A stretch of DNA of 64,000 nucleotides. It comes from Sycon ciliatum (Eukaryota > Porifera > Calcarea > Leucosolenida > Sycettidae). Of the stretch, positions 40,785 to 53,439 are shown piece after piece. Location of the stretch: the NCBI RefSeq assembly GCF_964019385.1, contig NC_088645.1, positions 45,922,313-45,986,312 of the forward strand, written 5' to 3'. How positions within the stretch are numbered: the first letter of the stretch is position 1; each line of letters begins with the position of its first letter. The notes under the pieces are model-generated. The model ran no database searches, had not been told where the DNA came from, and saw nothing but the letters and a program-made list of their open reading frames with translations. Made by a program: the position numbers and the translations under genes.

Positions 40785-43090
40785 CACAACATCAGGTTCC
40801 ACACAACATCAGGCTTCACACAACATCAGGCTCCACACAACATCAGGTTCCACACAACATCAGGCTTCACACAACATCAGGCTCCACACAACATCAGGCT
40901 TCACACAACATCAGGCTTCACACAACATCAGGCTCCACACAACATCAGGCTTCACACAACATCAGACTCCACACAACATCAGGCTCCACACAACATCAGG
41001 CTCCACACAACATCAGGCTCCACACAACATCAGACTCCACACAACATCAGGCTCCACACAACATCAGACTCCACACAACATCAGACTCCACACAACATCA
41101 GGCTGCACACAACATCAGGCTCCACACAACATCAGACTCCACACAACATCAGACTCCACACAACATCAGACTCCACACAACATCAGGCTCCACACAACCG
41201 TCAGGCGAAATAGCACGTCATAGTACATTTGAGATCAGCGGGAAGAAGATGACGACGTCCACTAATTTAGGATCTGTGCACACGAATCTGCTGTGTGTGT
41301 GACTCTGTGTGTCAGCTATGATATCATCTTCTGTGGTTCCATGCCTAGCATGTACGTCTGAACCATCCTGCAAAGTTTGAATGACGTAGGTTGAGCGATC
41401 GCTCCGCGAAACATACTTTTTGAAATTCTCTTCATAGTATATCTTCCACCACTGAAATTTCGAATTTCTTCAAAAAAAGTGCTGAGAGGGGTGGCTTGCA
41501 ACCTCGATATGGCTTGTTCCAGGCATGCTTTGGAGCCATCTTCTGTTGAAGTAGTGGCAGGGATCTGCCCTGCAACTGCTACAACAAAAAATGATTCCAT
41601 CTGAGAAAGGGTGAGACCGCGAATCTCGGTTGAATATTGAGTATTTCAAGCCTTTTCACGACGAAGATGGAGTTCTTTTTGGAGATGGACGTCGCGGCAA
41701 AGGACATGGTGTCCGACTTCTGGCGTCTGGTGAAGCCAGGGATCATTTGTCCAGTCAGGTCGGCAGCCTAACCGTCGGTAAGCTTGTGTTTGGATCCCGT
41801 TCTGCTCGATGTGGTAGATCACAAACAATTTGATATCGCACAAATTGATCTCAGCATCGTGCGTACAGTATTTTATATTCAGAAAATCCCAAAGTGTCTC
41901 TGTGTGGCCGTCCTATGCCACGAGAAACTCCAATCAGGCTCCTATGTCCTCTGCCTTCATGATTGAATGTCCACTTCGTTTGAACAACGAACACATCAAT
42001 CGAGGAGGGCTTTGCAATGAAAAATACAGCTATACTGGAGCTGAAAAAAGAAAGAAAAAACGTGCTCAGGATGAGACTCGAGTACACGCATACTCTCCCA
42101 GCAGGTGAAACGCAAATTTTTGTGAAAAATGCGTGTCGCCGACTGACCAGTAATTTCGCCTGACGATCAGGCTCCACACAACATCAGGCTCCACACAACA
42201 TCAGGCTCCACACAACATCAGACTCCACACAACATCAGACTCCACACAACATCAGACTCCACACAACATCAGGCTCCACACAACATCAGGCTCCACACAA
42301 CATCAGGCTCCACACAACATCAGACTCCACACAACATCAGGCTCCACACAACATCAGACTCCACACAACATCAGGCTCCACACAACATCAGACTCCACAC
42401 AACATCAGGCTCCACACAACATCAGGCTCCACACAACATCAGGCTCCACACAACATCAGACTCCACACAACATCAGGCTGCACACAACATCAGGCTCCAC
42501 ACAACATCAGGCTCCACACAACATCAGGCTCCACACAACATCAGGCTCCACATAATATCAGGCTCCACACAACATCAGGCTCCGCACAACATCAGACTCC
42601 ACACAACATCAGGCTCCACACAACATCAGGCTCCACACAACATCAGGCTCCACACAACATCAGACTCCACACAACATCAGGCTCCACACAACATCAGACT
42701 CCACACAACATCAGGCTCCACACAACATCAGGCTCCACACAACATCAGGCTCCACACAACATCAGACTCCACACAACATCAGACTCCACACAACATCAGG
42801 CTCCACACAACATCAGGCTCCACACAACATCAGGCTCCACACAACATCAGACTCCACACAACATCAGACTCCACACAACATCAGACTCCACACAACATCA
42901 GGCTCCACACAACATCAGACTCCACACAACATCAGACTCCACACAACATCAGGCTCCACACAACATCAGGCTCCACACAACATCAGGCTCCACACAACAT
43001 CAGGCTCCACACAACATCAGGCTCCACACAACATCAGGCTCCACACAACATCAGGCTCCACACAACATCAGGCTCCACACAACATCAGGC
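40785..43090. repeat. 18-bp minisatellite, interrupted
   Basis: Units ACATCAGGCTCCACACA with GGC/GAC and CTCC/CTTC variants, about 24 copies before and 51 after an inserted element at 41199-42165. Frames of about 150 codons are artefacts of a period divisible by three. Confidence 0.95.
41199..42165. mobile_element. Insertion with 13-bp inverted ends inside the 18-bp array
   Basis: CGTCAGGCGAAAT and its exact inverted copy bound 967 bp of unrelated sequence. The left flank ends CACACAAC and the right begins ATCAGGC, exactly one array unit, so no target duplication is visible. Small frames on both strands (for example 41316-41600 minus) match no family I know. Confidence 0.7.
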
Positions 43091-43158
43091 CACAGCAACT
43101 CAGTACAGGAAATAAATAATCAACTATCACGGTATTAAGAATGTGTAAAGGTACTATC

Positions 43159-43357
43159 AAGAGTCCATAACTCCCAGGGTGTGCAACGCCACACAAATCT
43201 CTGTCACGACTCGTTTTCAACATTACGTCATCTTCATGCACATGTAGCTGCGCGCGTGCACGCCGCGACATTCGCTACACGAAAATGACGTAATGTTGAA
43301 AACGAGTTGTGACAAGACCCTATCGCTCGTTGCACACTCTGAGGGTTATGGACTTTT
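43159..43357. mobile_element. MULE-type MITE, copy 3
   Basis: AAGAGTCCATAAC...GTTATGGACTTTT, flanks GGTACTATC / GGTACTAGG (7 of 9). Inner arms pair through GACTCGTTTTCAACATTACG-type sequence. Confidence 0.8.
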
Positions 43358-43894
43358 GGTACTAGGTTGAGACAAGGAAAGTAATCAGAACTGTCGGAAG
43401 ACTCTAGGTTCAAGAATAACAACAAGCCAGACCAAGACCTCGCTGACTTCACTGCTGTGTATGCGTGCGTTCGTGCATCGAAACAACAAAACTGAACTGT
43501 GATTGTCACCGAAGTCACAGATTGCGTAGTGACAGAAATAACTAATCTGACATTAAAATATCGAGAGTACAAAAAATACATTATCGTTCGAAACGATAAT
43601 CGGTGTGAGTAAACAATATCAAGACTGGAGAGACAAAGTCAGAGTCATAGAGTAGGAAGACAAAAATGACAAAGAGAAGTGAAATGTAATCACAATGCAC
43701 AAGATCAGTGACCATTTCATAACATGACCATTATCACTTATTTTTATGTCATATCGAGGGAATCAAGAACATCTCGATCCCTAGTCTCGGTAGCAAGAAA
43801 CACTCAGAAAAGTTGAAAAAATGAAAGGTACACAACGAAGTTATGCAGACTTTTGTTTAGTACATAAACCCTGCGTATACATAACATGATTTTT

Positions 43895-44930
43895 CAAATC
43901 CCAGAGATTAAACATTTTTCAAATCCCAGAGATTTTAAACATTTTTCAAATCCCAGAGATTAAACATTTTCAAATCCCAGAGATTAAACATTTTTCAAAT
44001 TATTTATTATTTATTTATTATTATTCTCGTATCCGTCCCGAATGGGACTCACGACGGCAGAACTAACCGTGAGCATGTGTGTGTGAGAGTGGGAGAACGA
44101 AATGAAAAAGAAAAGAAGTCTTGTAATAAGGTCAAATTTAAGAAGAGCAGTACTAGACTAAATGGCTGAGCAGATGTTACTCCATTGTTTTCTGTCGCGG
44201 GCATAGGTGCCGAGATCACGAAGGCAGCTGGGCTTAAAAATGCAGATAGGTGTGAGGCGGACGTCTCGCTGGAGACTTGTGGTGAGGCAAGAGCGGGGTG
44301 CACCTATTCGAAAGGGCTGACTGGTAGCATATGTACAGAAAGCAGTGAGAGCAACATTCGCAGGGATGTCACTTGGCTGGCGTAATATATGTCCTAATAG
44401 CTTCCACCTGTCCCGCTTGGCCATTTCAGATACAGAGCACTGGCCAGTAACAGCATATAAATCTGCATTCGAGATGACATCTGGGTAGGTAATTCCAAGG
44501 GTACACCGCAGCTGTTTCCTATGAAACACATCTAGGCGCTTTTCTTGTGCACGGGACAGGCCATGGCAAGCAAGGTTGTAGGTCAAGATTGGTAGAACGA
44601 AAGTGTTGTATAAACGAATTTTGATGGGTGTAGAAAGCAGGTTGTGTCCCAGAGATTAAACATTTTTCAAATCCCAGAGATTAAACATTTTCAAATCCCA
44701 GAGATTAAACATTTTTCAAATCCCAGAGATTAAACATTTTTCAAATCCCAGAGATTAAACATTTTCCAAATCCCAGAGATTAAACATTTTTTCAAATCCC
44801 AGAGATTAAACATTTTCAAATCCCAGAGATTAAACATTTTCAAATCCCAGAGATTAAACATTTTTCAAATCCCAGAGATTAAACATTTTTCAAATCCCAG
44901 AGATTAAACATTTTTCAAATCCCAGAGATT
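43895..44930. repeat. 23-24-bp minisatellite interrupted by a LINE fragment
   Basis: Units AATCCCAGAGATTAAACATT plus T/C run, at 43895-44000 and 44646-44930. The LINE fragment at 44001-44645 splits one unit. Confidence 0.92.
44001..44645 (-). pseudogene. 5'-truncated LINE C-terminal fragment
   Basis: Minus-strand frame 44586-44158 has LDVFHRKQLRCTLGITYPD, then EMAKRDRWKLLGHILRQPSD, the zinc-knuckle-like C-terminal region found after the RT in many LINEs (L..RR.RW.GH). The 3' end is a TAATAAATAA tail at 44001-44030. Insertion into the minisatellite left no clear duplication. Confidence 0.75.
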
Positions 44931-45104
44931 ATGTATTAACGAGGGACAACCTGTACTAGTAATTTTCTTTTCTTTTAGTTTTACTCTGAAACCCGGATCG
45001 CTAAATATGTCATCGCAAATTGGTCCTGATTCCGAAAACGCTAGTTCTTTTTACCCGCTAAAATTAACCTTTCTACAGTACATGATATTATGCTTGCCAA
45101 TTTA

Positions 45105-45736
45105 GGCTGCGTTTAGATGAGAAATTTCAACCCGGGTCGAGTTCAGCCCGGGTTGAAAGTCTGTACGATAGACAAAATAGGTGAGCGTTTACATAAAGAC
45201 AGTTGACCAGGGTCAATATGCCGGCAAAAAGTCCAGTTGTAGAGTCCTGTATGGTCACGGGAATCCTTTCGTGCGAAACTTATTTGCATGTGCAGAGCTA
45301 TTCTAACCTGTCACAAGATACGCAGTACGATTTCTTGCCCAGGGTTGATTTCAACCCTCCCGGGGGGGGGGGAGGGAGGGTTGATTTCAACACTGGCTAA
45401 ATTTCAACCCGGGTCAAGCGCAATGTGTCATGTAAACGCGCCAGTCGATCTGTGTACATGGCGGGTTGAAATCTGACTCTGGGCAATCTCGACCCAGGTT
45501 GAAATCTGACTCGGGCAATCTCGACCCAGGTTGAAATCTGACTCCGGGCAATCTCGACCCAGGTTGAAATGTGACTCCGGGCAATCTCGACCCAGGTTGA
45601 AATCTGACTCCGGGCAATCTCGACCCAGGTTGAAATCTGGATCCGGGCAATCTCTATCCAGGTTGAAATCAGACTCCGGGCAATCTCGACCCAGTTTGAA
45701 ATCTGACTCCGGGAAATGCATCATGTATACACAGCC
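45105..45736. mobile_element. PIF/Harbinger-type MITE with internal minisatellite
   Basis: GGCTGCGTTTAGATG and inverted CATGTATACACAGCC, flanked by TTA on both sides (45102-45104, 45737-45739). The TTA duplication and GGCTG.GTTTA ends fit Harbinger elements. Inside, a 33-34-bp tandem (CCAGGTTGAAATCTGACTCC; 45460-45715, eight units) expanded from the element's own CAACCCGGGTTGA-like sequence. Confidence 0.8.
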
Positions 45737-45844
45737 TTACATTGACTTTTGGACTAACGGCTGCAAAACAACTCTTCATTGTGAATATTTGCTTCCTTTG
45801 CCTTATGTATTTTGTGTGTGTGCTGTGTTTGTGCTGTGTGTGTG

Positions 45845-45970
<126 letters not shown>

Positions 45971-46504
45971 GTGCCTATGTACAGTGGGACTCGCTCAGTA
46001 GGCAAGCGGGTGATTGGCGCAAACGGCTCGTGAAGTCCTTCACAGGCAGATAGGTGCCATGAGTGCACATACAAACGTGTACTGTAATCTGCGTGGGGAC
46101 ACTACTGCAGAGACAAAATGCATGTCGTGAGCACGTACATGCTGGATATCCTTCATCAAGCTGCAATTGCCATCCGAATTTCGGCACAGAACTTCAAGTT
46201 GAGCAAAATTCTCAACCTGCCTGCATTGTTTTAAACACATCAAGGCTGGTGAAGCTCCACCAAAATGGCAATATGCACTTGAGCAGATGTTGTGCCTGTC
46301 AGCTCTGCACATCCCACATGCTTAAGCAGCCTCTTTTGTTACTTTTGTGTTCTATCCGAGTGCATGATACTATTTCTATTGTCATAGTACTTATCTCTTC
46401 TTCAATTGCACTCTGAAGAGGAGTGAAGTTCTTGCTGCAGCATGCACGACTGAAGGAAGGGGAGCAGGAACAATACCCCGCTGTTTTATCGCAACCTCTT
46501 CACT

Positions 46505-46745
46505 GCACAGTTTACCCATTGCTCCTGTTGTTGACTACTCTCTTCTTGCCTGCCAACATCACCTGCCATTGCTCCTCTGTTCTTGCCTGCCAACATCACC
46601 TGCCATTGCTCCTGTTGTTGACTACTCTGTTCTTGCCTGCCAACATCACCTGCCATTGCTCCTGTTGTTGACTACTCTGTTCTTGCCTGCCAACATCACC
46701 TGCCATTGCTCCTGTTGTTGACTACTCTGCTCTTGCCTGCCTACA
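46505..46745. repeat. 50-bp minisatellite, about five copies
   Basis: CCATTGCTCCTGTTGTTGAC and TTCTTGCCTGCCAACATCAC units; one copy is shortened. Confidence 0.92.
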
Positions 46746-46805
46746 TCACCTCTACCAGAGAAGGCACAAGAGTTGTCTTGTGAAACTTGTCATAATGTTG
46801 CTGTT

Positions 46806-49800
46806 GAGGAGCCTGAAGTGTGTGTGTGCTGTTGTGGAGCCTGACGTGTGTGTGCTGTTGTGGAGCCTGACGTGTGTGTGCTGTTGTGGAGCCTGACGTG
46901 TGTGTGCTGTTGTGGAGCCTGACGTGTGTGTGCTGTTGTGGAGCCTGACGCGTGTGTGTGCTGCTGTGGAGCCTGACGTGTGTGTGCTGTTGTGGAGCCT
47001 GACGTGTGTGTGTGCTGTTGTGGAGCCTGACGTGTGTGTGCTGTTGTGGAGCCTGACGTGTGTGTGCTGTTGTGGAGCCTGACGTGTGTGTGCTGTTGTG
47101 GAGCCTGACGTGTGTGTGCTGCTGTGGAGCCTGACGTGTGTGTGTGCTGTTGTGGAGCCTGGCGTGTGTGTGCTGTTGTGGAGCCTGACGTGTGTGTGTG
47201 CTGTTGTGGAGCCTGACGTGTGTGTGCTGTTGTGGAGCCTGACGTGTGTGTGCTGTTGTGGAGCCTGACGTGTGTGTGCTGTTGTGGAGCCTGACGTGTG
47301 TGTGCTGTTGTGGAGCCTGACGTGTGTGTGTGCTGTTGTGGAGCCTGACGTGTGTGTGCTGTTGTGGAGCCTGACGCGTGTGTGCTGTTGTGGAGCCTGA
47401 CGTGTGTGTGCTGTTGTGGAGCCTGACGTGTGTGTGCTGTTGTGGAGCCTGACGTGTGTGTGTGCTGTTGTGGAGCCTGACGTGTGTGTGTGCTGTTGTG
47501 GAGCCTGACGTGTGTGTGCTGTTGTGGAGCCTGACGTGTGTGTGCTGTTGTGGAGCCTGACGTGTGTGTGCTGTTGTGGAGCCTGACGTGTGTGTGCTGT
47601 TGTGGAGCCTGACGTGTGTGTGTGCTGTTGTGGAGCCTGACGTGTGTGTGTGCTGTTGTGGAGCCTGACGTGTGTGTGCTGTTGTGGAGCCTGACGTGTG
47701 TGTGCTGTTGTGGAGCCTGACGTGTGTGTGTGCTGTTGTGGAGCCTGACGTGTGTGTGCTGTTGTGGAGCCTGACGTGTGTGTGTGCTGTTGTGGAGCCT
47801 GACGTGTGTGTGTGCTGTTGTGGAGCCTGACGTGTGTGTGCTGTTGTGGAGCCTGACGTGTGTGTGCTGTTGTGGAGCCTGACGTGTGTGTGCTGTTGTG
47901 GAGCCTGACGTGTGTGTGCTGTTGTGGAGCCTGACGTGTGTGTGCTGTTGTGGAGCCTGACGTGTGTGTGCTGTTGTGGAGCCTGACGTGTGTGTGTGCT
48001 GTTGTGGAGCCTGACGTGTGTGTGCTGTTGTGGAGCCTGACGTGTGTGTGCTGTTGTGGAGCCTGACGTGTGTGTGTGCTGTTGTGGAGCCTGACGTGTG
48101 TGTGCTGTTGTGGAGCCTGACGTGTGTGTGTGCTGTTGTGGAGCCTGACGTGTGTGTGCTGTTGTGGAGCCTGACGTGTGTGTGCTGTTGTGGAGCCTGA
48201 CGTGTGTGTGCTGTTGTGGAGCCTGACGTGTGTGTGCTGTTGTGGAGCCTGACGTGTGTGTGCTGTTGTGGAGCCTGACGTGTGTGTGCTGTTGTGGAGC
48301 CTGACGTGTGTGTGCTGTTGTGGAGCCTGACGTGTGTGTGTGCTGTTGTGGAGCCTGACGTGTGTGTGTGCTGTTGTGGAGCCTGACGTGTGTGTGCTGT
48401 TGTGGAGCCTGACGTGTGTGTGCTGTTGTGGAGCCTGACGTGTGTGTGCTGTTGTGGAGCCTGACGTGTGTGTGCTGTTGTGGAGCCTGACGTGTGTGTG
48501 CTGTTGTGGAGCCTGACGTGTGTGTGCTGTTGTGGAGCCTGACGTGTGTGTGCTGTTGTGGAGCCTGACGAGTGTGTGCTGTTGTGGAGCCTGACGTGTG
48601 TGTGTGCTGTTGTGGAGCCTGACGTGTGTGTGTGCTGTTGTGGAGCCTGACGTGTGTGTGCTGTTGTGGAGCCTGACGTGTGTGTGTGCTGTTGTGGAGC
48701 CTGACGTGTGTGTGCTGTTGTGGAGCCTGACGTGTGTGTGCTGTTGTGGAGCCTGACGTGTGTGTGCTGTTGTGGAGCCTGACGTGTGTGTGCTGTTGTG
48801 GAGCCTGACGTGTGTGTGCTGTTGTGGAGCCTGACGTGTGTGTGTGTGCTGTTGTGGAGCCTGACGTGTGTGTGCTGTTGTGGAGCCTTACGTGTGTGTG
48901 CTGTTGTGGAGCCTGACGTGTGTGTGCTGTTGTGGAGCCTGACGTGTGTGTGCTGTTGTGGAGCCTGACGTGTGTGTGCTGTTGTGGAGCCTGACGTGTG
49001 TGTGTGCTGTTGTGGAGCCTGACGTGTGTGTGTGCTGTTGTGGAGCCTGACGTGTGTGTGCTGTTGTGGAGCCTGACATGTGTGTGTGCTGTTGTGGAGC
49101 CTGACGTGTGTGTGCTGTTGTGGAGCCTGACGTGTGTGTGTGCTGTTGTGGAGCCTGACGTGTGTGTGCTGTTGTGGAGCCTGACGTGTGTGTGCTGTTG
49201 TGGAGCCTGACGTGTGTGTGCTGTTGTGGAGCCTGACGTGTGTGTGCTGTTGTGGAGCCTGACGTGTGTGTGCTGCTGTGGAGCCTGACGTGTGTGTGTG
49301 CTGTTGTGGAGCCTGGCGTGTGTGTGCTGTTGTGGAGCCTGACGTGTGTGTGTGCTGTTGTGGAGCCTGACGTGTGTGTGCTGTTGTGGAGCCTGACGTG
49401 TGTGTGCTGTTGTGGAGCCTGACGTGTGTGTGCTGTTGTGGAGCCTGACGTGTGTGTGCTGTTGTGGAGCCTGACGTGTGTGTGTGCTGTTGTGGAGCCT
49501 GACGTGTGTGTGCTGTTGTGGAGCCTGACGCGTGTGTGCTGTTGTGGAGCCTGACGTGTGTGTGCTGTTGTGGAGCCTGACGTGTGTGTGCTGTTGTGGA
49601 GCCTGACGTGTGTGTGTGCTGTTGTGGAGCCTGACGTGTGTGTGTGCTGTTGTGGAGCCTGACGTGTGTGTGCTGTTGTGGAGCCTGACGTGTGTGTGCT
49701 GTTGTGGAGCCTGACGTGTGTGTGCTGTTGTGGAGCCTGACGTGTGTGTGCTGTTGTGGAGCCTGACGTGTGTGTGTGCTGTTGTGGAGCCTGACGTGTG

Positions 49801-51806
49801 TGTGTGCTGTTGTGGAGCCTGACGTGTGTGTGCTGTTGTGGAGCCTGACGTGTGTGTGCTGTTGTGGAGCCTGACGTGTGTGTGTGCTGTTGTGGAGCCT
49901 GACGTGTGTGTGCTGTTGTGGAGCCTGACGTGTGTGTGTGCTGTTGTGGAGCCTGACGTGTGTGTGTGCTGTTGTGGAGCCTGACGTGTGTGTGCTGTTG
50001 TGGAGCCTGACGTGTGTGTGCTGTTGTGGAGCCTGACGTGTGTGTGCTGTTGTGGAGCCTGACGTGTGTGTGCTGTTGTGGAGCCTGACGTGTGTGTGCT
50101 GTTGTGGAGCCTGACGTGTGTGTGCTGTTGTGGAGCCTGACGTGTGTGTGTGCTGTTGTGGAGCCTGACGTGTGTGTGCTGTTGTGGAGCCTGACGTGTG
50201 TGTGCTGTTGTGGAGCCTGACGTGTGTGTGTGCTGTTGTGGAGCCTGACGTGTGTGTGCTGTTGTGGAGCCTGACGTGTGTGTGTGCTGTTGTGGAGCCT
50301 GACGTGTGTGTGCTGTTGTGGAGCCTGACGTGTGTGTGCTGTTGTGGAGCCTGACGTGTGTGTGCTGTTGTGGAGCCTGACGTGTGTGTGCTGTTGTGGA
50401 GCCTGACGTGTGTGTGCTGTTGTGGAGCCTGACGTGTGTGTGCTGTTGTGGAGCCTGACGTGTGTGTGCTGTTGTGGAGCCTGACGTGTGTGTGTGCTGT
50501 TGTGGAGCCTGACGTGTGTGTGTGCTGTTGTGGAGCCTGACGTGTGTGTGCTGTTGTGGAGCCTGACGTGTGTGTGCTGTTGTGGAGCCTGACGTGTGTG
50601 TGCTGTTGTGGAGCCTGACGTGTGTGTGCTGTTGTGGAGCCTGACGTGTGTGTGCTGTTGTGGAGCCTGACGTGTGTGTGCTGTTGTGGAGCCTGACGTG
50701 TGTGTGCTGTTGTGGAGCCTGACGAGTGTGTGCTGTTGTGGAGCCTGACGTGTGTGTGTGCTGTTGTGGAGCCTGACGTGTGTGTGTGCTGTTGTGGAGC
50801 CTGACGTGTGTGTGCTGTTGTGGAGCCTGACGTGTGTGTGTGCTGTTGTGGAGCCTGACGTGTGTGTGCTGTTGTGGAGCCTGACGTGTGTGTGCTGTTG
50901 TGGAGCCTGACGTGTGTGTGCTGTTGTGGAGCCTGACGTGTGTGTGCTGTTGTGGAGCCTGACGTGTGTGTGCTGTTGTGGAGCCTGACGTGTGTGTGTG
51001 TGCTGTTGTGGAGCCTGACGTGTGTGTGCTGTTGTGGAGCCTTACGTGTGTGTGCTGTTGTGGAGCCTGACGTGTGTGTGCTGTTGTGGAGCCTGACGTG
51101 TGTGTGCTGTTGTGGAGCCTGACGTGTGTGTGCTGTTGTGGAGCCTGACGTGTGTGTGTGCTGTTGTGGAGCCTGACGTGTGTGTGTGCTGTTGTGGAGC
51201 CTGACGTGTGTGTGCTGTTGTGGAGCCTGACATGTGTGTGTGCTGTTGTGGAGCCTGACGTGTGTGTGCTGTTGTGGAGCCTGACGTGTGTGTGTGCTGT
51301 TGTGGAGCCTGACGTGTGTGTGCTGTTGTGGAGCCTGACGTGTGTGTGCTGTTGTGGAGCCTGACGTGTGTGTGCTGTTGTGGAGCCTGACGTGTGTGTG
51401 CTGTTGTGGAGCCTGACGTGTGTGTGCTGTTGTGGAGCCTGACGTGTGTGTGCTGTTGTGGAGCCTGACGTGTGTGTGCTGTTGTGGAGCCTGACGTGTG
51501 TGTGTGCTGTTGTGGAGCCTGACGTGTGTGTGTGCTGTTGTGGAGCCTGACGTGTGTGTGCTGTTGTGGAGCCTGACGTGTGTGTGCTGTTGTGGAGCCT
51601 GACGTGTGTGTGCTGTTGTGGAGCCTGACGTGTGTGTGCTGTTGTGGAGCCTGACGTGTGTGTGCTGTTGTGGAGCCTGACGTGTGTGTGTGCTGTTGTG
51701 GAGCCTGACGTGTGTGTGCTGTTGTGGAGCCTGACGTGTGTGTGTGCTGTTGTGGAGCCTGACGTGTGTGTGTGTGCTGTTGTGGAGCCTGACGTGTGTG
51801 TGTGCT
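46806..51806. repeat. 5-kb minisatellite, 26/28-bp unit, with higher-order duplication
   Basis: About 190 units of TGTTGTGGAGCCTGACG plus GTGTGTGTGC, with TG-slippage variants of 26, 28 or 30 bp. Rare variants recur exactly 2154 bp apart: CTGCTG near 47117/49271, CTGGCG near 47159/49313, GACGCG at 47373/49527, GACGAG near 48570/50724, CTTACG near 48886/51040, GACATG near 49074/51228. Frames of 60-102 codons are artefacts. Confidence 0.97.
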
Positions 51807-52600
51807 CTTTCTTAAAACGAACTACACGTACAGTGCAGTATTATACTGCACCGTTTGGACAAACGCGATGGCAATTTCCGAAGAAATCACCGTCCCCTGG
51901 GGACGGAAGTCACGCTTTTGTCCATGGAATTGAGTTTTAACAAAGCAATGAATAAAACATTTGAAGCCGACATAGATATAATACCATGAGGGAATAATAA
52001 AATATAATAATAAAATATTATAATATGTTAGTAACGCAACATAAAATAGAACTGACTCTGCCGTCATGACGATGTATCAATGAAGTTAAATGTTTTCCGG
52101 ATTGGGCAGCTTTTTAGGCTTCCCGTCAGATTATTGTTGTTGTCTTGGAAACTTCCATGTAAACGTAAAATTTTGATGTGACTTATAGGCTGTTTGTAGC
52201 TAGTCTGAAGAGGGCCTAAACACCGTCATGTGTCCCCTTGCGGGGCTGACAATATGGAACGACGAGCGACGGCAAAATCGGAAAGTCGGCAGTCCGCTGA
52301 GAGATAGGGCAGGGACCATGTTCAATTTGCACCACTAGAGAGCCATCTCTGGCAGCTATGGATCTGGCTTATCATCGGAAACGATTCCTCTCACGGCTGC
52401 CGCTTGAACTGGTCCATCACTCTCCACAAGAGAGCGAACATTCCATGGGCCAATGCTCAGAGTCGTTCCAAGTCGTCGTCTTCGTGCAGTAGTTTGCTCC
52501 ACCCGCGGGCTTGCAAGGCCTCGCGAAGGACTCCAAGGTGGGGGCGACGAGGAGAGTTTCGGCATCGTAACTATCCGACCAAGTCTCCTGTCGTTGAAGA
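51807..52600. other. No recognised gene
   Basis: Contains a small hairpin CCGTCCCCTGGGGACGG (51890-51906) and an AT-rich stretch near 51980-52030. Confidence 0.5.
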
Positions 52601-52606
52601 GACTGG

Positions 52607-52705
<99 letters not shown>

Positions 52706-52760
52706 TACATACACACACATACACACACGCACACGCACGCACGCATGCTCACACATACAC
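52607..52760. repeat. (CA)n microsatellite at end of R2 copy
   Basis: About 47 pure CA units, then imperfect CATA/CACG repeats. Confidence 0.97.
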
Positions 52761-52764
52761 ACAC

Positions 52765-53105
52765 TTGTACTTGTACTTGTTGCTCACTGCCAAAACAGGT
52801 CACATGGGTCTCCCCAGGAGAGGGGAGAGAGACTCAAAAGGAATCTAAGAAAGATGACTCAATTGGCTATTGAACCGACCAAAGGCCGATACCCCCCCCC
52901 CCCCCGAAATCCCCAAAACTCTGGGTGGACTTGGTTTTTATTGTTTCAGTTCGTGGCATCAACAGTACAAAGTACAAAATCAAGAGGGTCGAACTACTTG
53001 AAAATGACCCCACTCATGGGCTCACCACACCTCAGTAAGTGGGCGAGGACAAGGTGCAGAAAAAGGATTGGCGGCATCACGGTATCCGTCCCGGGATCCA
53101 ATTTG
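52765..53105 (-). mobile_element. Repeat family R2, copy 3 (reverse orientation)
   Basis: Reverse complement of R2: CCAAAACTCTGGGTGGACTT, CTCACCACACCTCAGTAAGT, with a 60-bp insertion after GGACTTGG. The adjacent (CA)n corresponds to the (TG)n of copy 1. Confidence 0.78.
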
Positions 53106-53257
53106 ACTGCTTATTAGGGGTTGCACAGTTGAACGGTGCCTTGTGCAGCATTGTCACTGCATGAGTAGGTGGTGGTGCAACGGTTGTGCAATCATAAAAC
53201 CGGGATTCATGAGGTTATCGTTCTGGAATTTGAAATACGGACTGTTTGTCGTGATAA

Positions 53258-53383
53258 ATCTAATATTGACTTCGTACTTGGTCAGTATAGGAAATAAAAA
53301 CCTCGTAAAAGACCTCGGCTTCGCCTCGGTCTTTTACTCGGCTTTTATTTTCCTATTGACCTCGTACTCAGTCAATATTAGAT
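53258..53383. repeat. 126-bp foldback palindrome
   Basis: ATCTAATATTGACT at both outer ends in inverse order, closing over about 60 bp per arm to GACCTCGG-CTTCG-CCTCGGTC. Arms differ at several positions, so it is not an assembly mirror. Confidence 0.85.
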
Positions 53384-53439
53384 ACTTACTGGAGGCAAAG
53401 AGAAACAAATCTAGATGAAGAATTAGCAGTTATTAGAAC

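Noticed and set aside
40755-41223. Two overlapping ORFs of about 150 codons (HTTSG-type repeats)
   Set aside because: Pure 18-bp minisatellite read in two frames.
41316-41600. 94-codon minus-strand ORF in the inserted element
   Set aside because: No recognisable transposase motif; too short to support as a gene without homologues.
46900-51940. Many 60-102 codon Val/Cys-rich ORFs
   Set aside because: They fall entirely in the 26/28-bp satellite; unit length changes break every frame.
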